This document shows, in pieces, positions 1-4,913 of a stretch of DNA of 11,154 nt (position 1 is the first letter of the stretch; each line of letters opens with the position of its first letter). A model generated the notes under the pieces. It had not been told where the DNA came from and searched no databases. It saw nothing but the letters and a program-made list of their open reading frames with translations. The position numbers and the translations under genes are program-made. Source of the stretch: DATMMS01 sp036824145 (GTDB lineage: Bacteria > Chloroflexota > Dormibacteria > DASZGP01); contig DAITAT010000055.1 of the NCBI GenBank assembly GCA_036824145.1, positions 1 through 11,154 of the forward strand, in the 5' to 3' direction.

Positions 1-57
1 CATGTGTCAGGCACGCCGCCAGCGTTAATCCTGAGCCAGGATCAAACTCTCCGAATA
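1..57 (-). rRNA. rrs: 16S ribosomal RNA, 5' end only (partial)
   Basis: Read on the minus strand, positions 50-31 give the universal start of bacterial 16S rRNA (AGAGTTTGATCCTGGCTCAG), followed by the conserved stretch with CGCTGGCGGCGTGCC and ACACATG up to the window edge. The gene continues beyond position 1. By analogy with E. coli, where the mature end lies 7 nt before this motif, the mature 5' end is put near position 57; it could differ by a few bases. The segment is too short for reliable taxonomic placement. Confidence 0.97.
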
Positions 58-117
58 AGACTCGTTAGACCGTTGGCTCACGCCATCGGTTTCATGTCTT
101 TTAGACGGTTCTGGCAT

Positions 118-148
118 AGACCCGTCGCCCACCGCGGGCTAAGGGTCT
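118..148 (-). repeat. Imperfect hairpin in the rRNA leader
   Basis: AGACCC at 118-123 is complementary to GGGTCT at 143-148, and the inner parts (CGCCC at 126-130 against GCGGGC at 134-139) can also pair. This gives a GC-rich imperfect stem about 60 nt upstream of 16S. It may take part in leader folding or RNase processing; that role is inferred. Confidence 0.5.
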
Positions 149-192
149 GGTTTGTTAGTTCACTCTCCCGGAGCAGGTGGCACCGGGAAAGC

Positions 193-208
193 TCCGCTAC
201 CTAGCGGA
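193..208 (-). repeat. Perfect 7-bp inverted repeat in the rRNA leader
   Basis: TCCGCTA at 193-199 and TAGCGGA at 202-208 are exact reverse complements separated by two bases. As RNA the loop would probably open to four bases over a 6-bp stem. It lies in the transcribed leader, so an RNA structure is more likely than a protein operator. Confidence 0.5.
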
Positions 209-292
209 TCAGTCTCTTCACTCTTCAATTATTAAGGTGCCCAACGACGGCTCCGGCCACCTCAAGGGCGAACGGCACTACCGGTGATTGCA

Positions 293-320
293 GCCTCGTA
301 GGGCCCGAAGGCGGTGAGGC
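293..320 (-). repeat. Hairpin with UUCG tetraloop at the 5' end of the rRNA leader
   Basis: On the minus strand, GCC-TTCG-GGC at 312-303 forms a C(UUCG)G tetraloop, the most stable tetraloop class known. It is enclosed by the pairing of GCCTC (293-297 on plus) with GAGGC (316-320). The proposed transcription start at about 322-324 places this stem within the first few bases of the nascent rRNA transcript. Its role is unknown; protection of the 5' end or an effect on early elongation are possibilities. Confidence 0.5.
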
Positions 321-328
321 GACCTCTG

Positions 329-357
329 ATTGTATACCTCCAAGGGGTCGTAAACAA
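329..357 (-). promoter_or_regulatory. Probable sigma-70-type promoter of the rRNA operon
   Basis: Read on the minus strand, a -35 box TTGTTT (357-352) is followed by exactly 17 bp and then a -10 box TACAAT (334-329), predicting a start at about 322-324. It is the best promoter-like sequence between recR and 16S, and gives a leader of about 265 nt. A second, weaker promoter inside the leader cannot be excluded. The -35 box coincides with the U-tract of the recR terminator. Confidence 0.7.
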
Positions 358-398
358 CCGAGGTCTCCGATCTCACGGTGAGATCGGCTGCGGCTCGG
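352..398 (-). terminator. Rho-independent terminator after recR
   Basis: A perfect 9-bp inverted repeat (CCGATCTCA 367-375, TGAGATCGG 379-387, 3-nt loop) is enclosed after an internal loop by an outer pairing of CCGAG (358-362) with CTCGG (394-398). On the transcribed strand the outer stem is followed at once by TTGTTT (357-352), a short U-rich tract. It begins 1 nt after the recR stop codon. The U-tract is modest, so termination efficiency is uncertain. Confidence 0.65.
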
Positions 399-399
399 C

Positions 400-1005
400 T
401 CAGAAGGGCCGCCGTCCGCTCAAGGCCCGGGCGATTGTGAGCTCGTCGGCGTACTCAAGCTCACCTCCCATGGGCAGACCACGAGCCAGCCGGCTGATCC
501 TGATCTCCGCACCGAGTTCGCCGATGACCTGGGCGAGGTATGCCGAGGTCGCCTCGCCCTCGACGTCGACGTCGGTAGCCAGGATCACCTCGGTGACCTC
601 GCCCTGGCGGAGCCGGCCGAGGAGCTCGTCTACGCGGATCTCACCTGGACCCACCCCATCGATTGGAGAGATGGCGCCGAGGAGCACGTGGTAGCGGCCC
701 TTGAACTCGCCGGTGCGCTCCACCGCGATTACGTCAGTGGGCTGCTCGACGACGCAGAGGATGGTCTGGTCGCGACGTTGGTCGGCACAGATGCTGCAGC
801 GCGGCCCTTCAGAGATGAACGCGCAGATCTCACAGAAGGCCACCCCGTCCTTCAACTCGGCCAGCGACCGGGAGAGGCGCTCGACCGAGGCTCGCGGCGT
901 GCGGAGCAGGTGGAAGGCCAGGCGGTGGGCGGTCTTGGGCCCGATCCCGGGAAGCCGTTCGAGCTCCTCTATCAGAGCGGTCAAGGCGCGGGGCAGGATC
1001 TCCAC
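400..1005 (-). CDS. recR: Recombination mediator protein RecR
   Basis: RecR works with RecF and RecO in the cytoplasm to load RecA onto gapped single-stranded DNA. The 201-residue product has the family's usual length and layout. A helix-hairpin-helix DNA-binding motif with LPGIGPKTAHRLAFHLL lies near residues 18-34. A four-cysteine zinc finger follows (C58, C61, C70, C73). The Toprim domain then starts with VVEQPTD (Glu87) and includes VEGEAT near residues 148-153. The usual ATNP-type sequence before VEGEAT reads ATDV here, a mild departure. The start is GTG at 1005-1003, only 8 nt after the ybaB stop and without a clear Shine-Dalgarno sequence, which suggests translational coupling. It is the last gene before the rRNA promoter and is followed immediately by a terminator hairpin. 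Identification is secure. Confidence 0.97.
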   Translation of the reverse strand: MEILPRALTALIEELERLPGIGPKTAHRLAFHLLRTPRASVERLSRSLAELKDGVAFCEICAFISEGPRCSICADQRRDQTILCVVEQPTDVIAVERTGEFKGRYHVLLGAISPIDGVGPGEIRVDELLGRLRQGEVTEVILATDVDVEGEATSAYLAQVIGELGAEIRISRLARGLPMGGELEYADELTIARALSGRRPF

Positions 1006-1013
1006 GCCGGAGG

Positions 1014-1328
1014 CTAGATAAGGCCGGGTGGCAGTCCCATGCCCGCGGTCAGCTGGCCCAGCTCGCTCGCTGCCAGCTCCCGGGAGCGATCCAGCGCTTC
1101 GTTGAGGGCGGCCAGGATGGTGTCCTGGAGCAGCTCTACGTCCGCAGGGTCGACGGCGTCGGGGCTGATCGCAATCGCGAGGACCTTCTGGTGGCCATTG
1201 ACCCGAACCTTGACCGCCCCCCCTCCGGAGGTGCCTTCGACCTCCCGGTTGCCCAGCTCCTCCTGGATGCGCGCCATCTTCTCCTGCATCTCCTGCAACT
1301 GATGCAGCATCTTCATGTTCCCGGCCAT
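1014..1328 (-). CDS. ybaB: YbaB/EbfC family nucleoid-associated protein
   Basis: This encodes a small DNA-binding protein of the YbaB/EbfC family. Members bind DNA as dimers, and their exact cellular role is not settled. The 104-residue product starts MAGNMKMLHQLQEMQEKM, the typical N-terminal amphipathic helix, then has the beta-strand region GGGAVKVRVNGHQKVLAIAISPDAV and a C-terminal helix (LLQDTILAALNEAL) ending in a glycine-rich GMGLPPGLI tail, all characteristic. The ATG at 1328-1326 was chosen over in-frame upstream starts because those would add 41 non-conserved residues overlapping dnaX. No Shine-Dalgarno sequence precedes it; instead a TACAAT box ends 6 nt upstream, so a leaderless mRNA is possible. 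It lies 31 nt after dnaX and 8 nt before recR, the usual arrangement. Confidence 0.95.
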   Translation of the reverse strand: MAGNMKMLHQLQEMQEKMARIQEELGNREVEGTSGGGAVKVRVNGHQKVLAIAISPDAVDPADVELLQDTILAALNEALDRSRELAASELGQLTAGMGLPPGLI

Positions 1329-1334
1329 CGCTGG

Positions 1335-1363
1335 ATTGTAGCCGCGCGCGGCGCGGCGGTCAG
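1335..1363 (-). promoter_or_regulatory. Putative leaderless promoter of ybaB-recR
   Basis: On the minus strand CTGACC (1363-1358, 4 of 6 matches to TTGACA) is separated by 17 bp from TACAAT (1340-1335). The -10 box is followed by six bases and then the A of the ybaB ATG at 1328, so transcription would start at or very near the start codon. The -35 overlaps the dnaX stop codon. The absence of a ribosome binding site before ybaB fits a leaderless transcript. This is inferred from sequence only. Confidence 0.45.
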
Positions 1364-3006
1364 CCGCCGGCAGTCTCGCGGTTGCGGACGTCCACCACCC
1401 GCGCCCCGAGGATCTCCTGGGCTGCCTGGACCAGGCCTTGCCCGGAGCCATCCTCCGCCGATGCGGTTGGCGTGGGCGCGGCGCCCGCGGTGGGACTTGC
1501 CGGGGAGGCCGGTGTCGCGTCGGCGGGCGCGGTCATGACGACGACCTTGAACTGCAGCCGATACGTCCGCCCATAGACCTGGCTGATGGCCGCCTCGAGC
1601 GCTTGCCGGTTGGTCGGTTCCTGAGCCTTTTCGCTGTGCACTGCCCAGCGAAAGCCGATAGTAAGGAGGTCGTCGTCGAGTTCAGCCGGCGCTGCGGAAC
1701 TGGATACCAGCAGAGCCTTTACTCGGGTCGCCGGCGATGTGCCTCTCAGCGCTTCCAGCAATGCCGGCCAGCGCTCGATGATGGCGTCCAGCCCGGCACC
1801 AGCCGGCAACTGCACCGCAGGTGCAGCCGGCGCCACAGGTGAGGCGGTGACCGTCGGCGGGGCGACCGCAGCCGCCGCGACCGGAGCCGTCCCGACCGCA
1901 GCCAGAGCGGGCGGCGCGCCGGTGCCGGGCCGAGCCGAGAGCCTCAGCAGCAGCAGCTCCAGAAGCAGCCGGGGATCGTGGGTTTGCTTCATCTCGCTCG
2001 AAGCCAACATCGCGGCTTCGAAGGCGGCGGCCGCGAACTCCCGACCGGCCGATGCCACGACCTCGGCGAGGCCGGCGGCGGCGGCTTCATTGAGGCCAAG
2101 GCCGGCCGCATCACCGGCGCCCAGACTGACAAGCACCGCCCGACGCGCGATGTCGGCGAGGCTGTTGGTCAGCTGGCGCATATCAGCCCCCTGCTGGGCC
2201 AGCCGGTCGAGGTCGCGCATCGCGAAGGCGGCATCGCCGCGGGCAGCGCCGGCAAGGAGCGCCGCGATGTCGGCGCTGTCGACCAGCCCCAGCTGTTGCC
2301 GCACGCTGTCAGCGTCAATGGTTTCGACGCCGGCGCTGGCCATCTGGTCGAGCATGGTGATGGCGTCGCGCATGCTGCCCTGGGCCATTGTGGCGATCAG
2401 TCCCAGGGCGCCGTCATCCGCCGCCAGGCTCTCCTTGCCGGCGATGTACCGCAGCCGGGCGGCGATGTTATCAGCGGTGATGCGCCGAAAGTCGAATCGC
2501 TGACAGCGGGAGACGATGGTGGCCGGCAGCTTGTGGGCCTCGGTGGTGCAGAGGACGAAGAGGACATGGCCCGGCGGCTCCTCCAGCGTCTTGAGCAGCG
2601 CGTTGAAGGCTTCGGGCGTCAGCTGGTGGGCCTCATCGATGATGTAGACCTTCCGTTTCAGCAACGCCGGCAGGTACTTGGCCTTCTCCCGGAGGTCACG
2701 GATCTCGTCGATGCCTCGGTTGCTGGCAGCGTCGATCTCGATCAGGTCAATCGCCGAGGAGTCGGTGATGGCTACGCAGGAGGGGCACTGGTTGCAGGGC
2801 TCGCCGTCGACGGGGTTCTCGCAGTTGACCGCCTTGGCCAGGATTCGAGCCGTGCTCGTCTTGCCGGTGCCGCGAATGCCGGTCAGCAGGTACGCGTGCG
2901 CAACCCGGCCTGAGACGAGCGCGTTCTTCAGCGTCTGCACCGCGGCGTCCTGGCCGACCAGGTCGTCGAAGCGCTGCGATCTATAGGTGGAGTAGAGGGC
3001 GGTCAA
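1360..3006 (-). CDS. dnaX: DNA polymerase III subunit gamma/tau (clamp loader ATPase)
   Basis: DnaX is the motor subunit of the clamp loader, which opens and places the sliding clamp on primed DNA. The 548-residue product has all AAA+ landmarks: Walker A TGIRGTGKTS (42-51), a zinc site (C62, C71, C74, C77), Walker B IIDEAH (122-127), sensor 1 TT (154-155), the arginine-finger motif SRC (166-168) and sensor 2 GSMRDA (210-215). Domain III ends near residue 357. An Ala/Pro/Val-rich linker follows at about 358-400, then a C-terminal domain containing ERWPALLEAL and IGFRWAVHSEKAQEP, and another Ala/Pro/Thr-rich stretch near the end. The start is TTG at 3006-3004: no ATG or GTG fits the conserved N-terminus (ALYSTYRSQRFDDLVGQ), and the preceding GGATCGGA is only a weak ribosome site. 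No A-AAA-AAG-type frameshift site was seen, so a short gamma form is not evident. It begins 28 nt after the SRP RNA. Confidence 0.97.
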   Translation of the reverse strand: MTALYSTYRSQRFDDLVGQDAAVQTLKNALVSGRVAHAYLLTGIRGTGKTSTARILAKAVNCENPVDGEPCNQCPSCVAITDSSAIDLIEIDAASNRGIDEIRDLREKAKYLPALLKRKVYIIDEAHQLTPEAFNALLKTLEEPPGHVLFVLCTTEAHKLPATIVSRCQRFDFRRITADNIAARLRYIAGKESLAADDGALGLIATMAQGSMRDAITMLDQMASAGVETIDADSVRQQLGLVDSADIAALLAGAARGDAAFAMRDLDRLAQQGADMRQLTNSLADIARRAVLVSLGAGDAAGLGLNEAAAAGLAEVVASAGREFAAAAFEAAMLASSEMKQTHDPRLLLELLLLRLSARPGTGAPPALAAVGTAPVAAAAVAPPTVTASPVAPAAPAVQLPAGAGLDAIIERWPALLEALRGTSPATRVKALLVSSSAAPAELDDDLLTIGFRWAVHSEKAQEPTNRQALEAAISQVYGRTYRLQFKVVVMTAPADATPASPASPTAGAAPTPTASAEDGSGQGLVQAAQEILGARVVDVRNRETAGG

Positions 3007-3034
3007 TCCGATCCAGTGGCAGGGTTGATGAGCG

Positions 3035-3300
3035 GTCGCGCACCCCGCCTCGTTCCCGGAGCCCCCGGGCGCCTTGCCGGGACGAAAGCTCCGGCCGAAC
3101 TGCCTGCGGCACCCCCGTCACCCACTTACCGTTGCTTCCTTCCGGACCTGGCGGGGTTCATAGGTTTCGAGCTGCGCAGGGTCCGACCCTCAACGCCTCC
3201 GCCCGGGACCACCATGGTTCCCAGGCCCTCAGAAGGGAATTCGACCCCGCTATAGCGGATTGCGGGTGCAGGGCACCGCTGACTCCCCGTCTAGCGCGAC
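3035..3300 (-). ncRNA. ffs: Signal recognition particle RNA, large bacterial type
   Basis: The minus strand carries the hallmark SRP apical loop (CAGGTCCGGAAGGAAGCAAC, about 3151-3132), where Ffh binds. Upstream is the Alu-domain portion, including CCCGCAATCCGCTATAGCGGGG and GAATTCCC, typical of the long bacterial form. The ends were set by an exact 7-bp closing helix: GTCGCGC at 3300-3294 pairs with GCGCGAC at 3041-3035. The resulting 266 nt is the expected size of the large SRP RNA, far longer than the 4.5S RNA of E. coli. With Ffh and FtsY it directs membrane proteins to the translocon. A -10 box ends 8 nt upstream. The 28 nt before dnaX contain no terminator, so read-through into dnaX is likely. 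The position before dnaX is conserved in other bacteria. Confidence 0.95.
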
Positions 3301-3308
3301 CGAGGGCG

Positions 3309-3314
3309 ATTGTA
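3309..3314 (-). promoter_or_regulatory. -10 element of the SRP RNA promoter
   Basis: TACAAT on the minus strand lies at a distance that predicts transcription from about 3301-3302, within one or two bases of the 5' end set independently from the closing helix of the RNA. No good -35 box is present; the nearest candidates (TCAAAG or GTCAAA, 17-18 bp upstream) match poorly. It lies in the 49 nt between plsY and the SRP RNA gene, which otherwise hold no terminator that I can see. Confidence 0.6.
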
Positions 3315-3349
3315 CCGCGCTGGGTAGGGCTCTTTGACTTCGACCCGGT

Positions 3350-3961
3350 TCACTTGCTTTTTTGACCCAATTTGCTCTCAGTTCCGTGAAGCAGCCGGTG
3401 CAGGTTATCCGCGTGTTTAGCGAGTATCAGCGACCCCACCAGTACAGCGGCCAGGAGCGCGGCGTCGGCGTCAGGGGACACGTGGCCCCAGAGCAGTGCG
3501 ATGAGAACCGCAGCTGTCGCGGCGGCGACCATGGAGCCGAGCGACACGTATCGCGTCACCGCCACCGTGATGATCATCAAGCCCAGCGCGATCAGCAACG
3601 CCCAGGGAGCGAAAGGAGCCAACACTCCCCCGGCCGTCGCGACACCCCGGCCGCCGTGGAAGCCGGCGAACACAGGCCACACGTGGCCGATGACGGCCGC
3701 CAGCCCGGCAATTGCGGCCACATAGTCGTTACCAGTGATGGCGCGCACCGCGACCACCGCCACGAAGCCCTTGCCGAAATCGAGCAACAGCACGGCCGCT
3801 CCCGCGCGTGTCCCGAGGGCGCGCTGGACGTTGGTGGCGCCGGTTCGATGACTGCCCACGGTGCGCACGTCGACGCCGGCGACCATCCGTCCCAGGGTCA
3901 GACCTGTGGGCACGCTGCCGAGAAGATAGGCGCCGACAACGAGCGCCAGGTTGCCGATCAT
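3350..3961 (-). CDS. plsY: Glycerol-3-phosphate acyltransferase PlsY
   Basis: PlsY is the integral membrane enzyme that moves an acyl group from acyl-phosphate to the sn-1 position of glycerol-3-phosphate, giving lysophosphatidic acid, the first step of phospholipid synthesis. The 203-residue product has family length and motifs: GSVPTGLTLGR (15-25), GSHRTGATNVQR (36-47), DFGKG (61-65), GHVWPVFAGFHGGRGVAT (92-109) and the C-terminal HADNLHRLLHGTESKLG (183-199). Several hydrophobic segments fit a multi-pass membrane protein. The second motif is usually GSGNxGATN; here Gly-Asn is replaced by His-Arg. The ATG at 3961-3959 overlaps the stop of the preceding lipid gene as ATGA, implying coupled translation; in-frame sequence further upstream lies inside that gene and is unrelated to PlsY. 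No terminator was seen after the stop. Confidence 0.96.
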   Translation of the reverse strand: MIGNLALVVGAYLLGSVPTGLTLGRMVAGVDVRTVGSHRTGATNVQRALGTRAGAAVLLLDFGKGFVAVVAVRAITGNDYVAAIAGLAAVIGHVWPVFAGFHGGRGVATAGGVLAPFAPWALLIALGLMIITVAVTRYVSLGSMVAAATAAVLIALLWGHVSPDADAALLAAVLVGSLILAKHADNLHRLLHGTESKLGQKSK

Positions 3962-4890
3962 GTCGCGCCGCCGGCTTCGGCAGCGCCGGCTCGGCGCAGG
4001 AGCCCCATCAAAGCCAGCGCCATCGTCACCAGCGCCAAGACATAGAGGCCGACCAGCACCGCCGAGGGCACTGCCAGCACCGACGACATCCAGGTTACCA
4101 GCAGCGCGATGCCGATCGCCAGCGTCGAGCGCTGACCCCAGGGCGTGTGCTGTACCGGCACCGTGCGGCCTCGGATGAAGAGCAGCGCCAGCCCCCCGGC
4201 GACGGGCAGGAAATAGCGCAGGGCCACCACCACCGCGAGCCACACCGGCAGCAGCCCCCAGTGCGCCAGGCTGACCGCCGCCGCCGAGAAGAAGAAGGCG
4301 TCGAGGACGGGGTCGAGCAGGCGACCGAGGCGGGACTCGTGGTGCAGGCGCACCGCCACGGTGCCGTCGAGAAGGTCGGTCCAACCTGCGGCGATGCACA
4401 GCACCACCCACAACGGCGTGGGGCCGCCGACGCCCAGGCCGATGGCCAGCACCGGCGCCGCGGCCCAGCCTCGATAAAGCGTCATCAGGTTGGCCGGCCC
4501 GATCCGGGGGCTGGGCGCTCCGGTGATGGGATGCCGGACGAGGCCGAGCTCGACGCTGACCCAGGCGCACAGGCTCAACCACCACAAGACAGGAAGCGCC
4601 ACGGCCGGCAGCACTGAAACCCCGGAGACGGCGCTGAGGGCGCCCACCCCGAAGCTCGCCACCACGCCTCCCCATCGCATCAGCCGCAGCTCGCGTCGGA
4701 GCTCGGGGCGGGCGTCGGCGCTGGCGCGGGACGACCGCCAGAGTTGGCGCCCGAATTCGATCAGGGCGCGAGGGCGGAATCCGCCACTCCGCAGCCGCTG
4801 CAGCTGGTCGTCGAAGAACACGTTGGGCGCCATCGCCTGCTCGGTCGAGCCGCCGCGGACGCCGGGGTTGCTCACACGCATCTCACGCAC
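3958..4890 (-). CDS. CDP-alcohol phosphatidyltransferase family membrane protein
   Basis: Enzymes of this family displace CMP from a CDP-linked lipid or alcohol to make phospholipids such as phosphatidylglycerol phosphate or phosphatidylinositol phosphate. The signature D(x2)DG(x2)AR(x8)G(x3)D(x3)D is recognisable at residues 172-197: D172, D175, G176, A179, G189, D193 and D197 are in place, but the Arg after A179 is Val180 (Arg181 follows). The usual upstream NxxTxxR motif is present as N134, T137, R140. The protein is about 310 residues, against roughly 180-220 for most members, because some 110 residues precede the catalytic part: a basic, probably cytosolic region (1-70) and two hydrophobic segments (about 72-116). 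The start is uncertain: GTG at 4890 (used here), ATG at 4881 or ATG at 4833. None has a strong ribosome site. It lies 23 nt after nuoN and overlaps plsY by 4 nt. The substrate cannot be read from sequence; PgsA-like activity is one possibility. Confidence 0.85.
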   Translation of the reverse strand: MREMRVSNPGVRGGSTEQAMAPNVFFDDQLQRLRSGGFRPRALIEFGRQLWRSSRASADARPELRRELRLMRWGGVVASFGVGALSAVSGVSVLPAVALPVLWWLSLCAWVSVELGLVRHPITGAPSPRIGPANLMTLYRGWAAAPVLAIGLGVGGPTPLWVVLCIAAGWTDLLDGTVAVRLHHESRLGRLLDPVLDAFFFSAAAVSLAHWGLLPVWLAVVVALRYFLPVAGGLALLFIRGRTVPVQHTPWGQRSTLAIGIALLVTWMSSVLAVPSAVLVGLYVLALVTMALALMGLLRRAGAAEAGGAT

Positions 4891-4902
4891 ATGATCGTGC
4901 GT
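4885..4902 (-). repeat. 6-bp inverted repeat between nuoN and the phosphatidyltransferase gene
   Basis: ACGCAC (4885-4890) and GTGCGT (4897-4902) are exact reverse complements around ATGATC. On the transcript the stem would include the GTG start at 4890. No U-tract follows, so it is a poor terminator candidate. It could limit access to that start and favour ATG 4881, or be chance. Confidence 0.35.
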
Positions 4903-4913
4903 TTACGGCAGCT

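Larger units (their letters stand above)
58..323 (-). other. rRNA operon leader (pre-16S 5' transcribed region)
   Basis: This gene-free stretch lies between the proposed rRNA promoter and 16S. It should be transcribed as the pre-16S leader and removed during maturation. It contains several possible hairpins (293-320, 193-208, 118-148) and an AT-rich patch near 225-236 that reads TTAATAATT on the minus strand. One strand of the 16S processing stem is expected here, but its partner downstream of 16S is outside the window. I could not identify a convincing boxA antitermination element. A short open frame at 4-204 on the plus strand is antisense to the leader and not credible as a gene. Confidence 0.75.

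Noticed and set aside
4..204. Plus-strand open frame over the 16S start and rRNA leader
   Set aside because: It is antisense to 16S rRNA and its leader, with no similarity to any protein and no ribosome site.
1329..1451. Longer ybaB start overlapping dnaX
   Set aside because: The 41 extra residues do not resemble the family; ATG 1328 gives the standard MAGNM start.
1600..1660. Programmed frameshift in dnaX giving a gamma form
   Set aside because: The only A-rich run (GAAAAGG, about 1625-1631) is not a canonical slippery heptamer, and it lies deep in the C-terminal domain, not after domain III.
3016..3365. Plus-strand open frames across the SRP RNA
   Set aside because: They are antisense to a structured RNA whose conserved loop and closing helix account for the sequence.
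3962..4675. N-terminal extension of plsY by about 238 codons
   Set aside because: The extra residues are the out-of-frame reading of the phosphatidyltransferase gene. The PlsY homology begins exactly at the ATG that overlaps that gene's stop codon.
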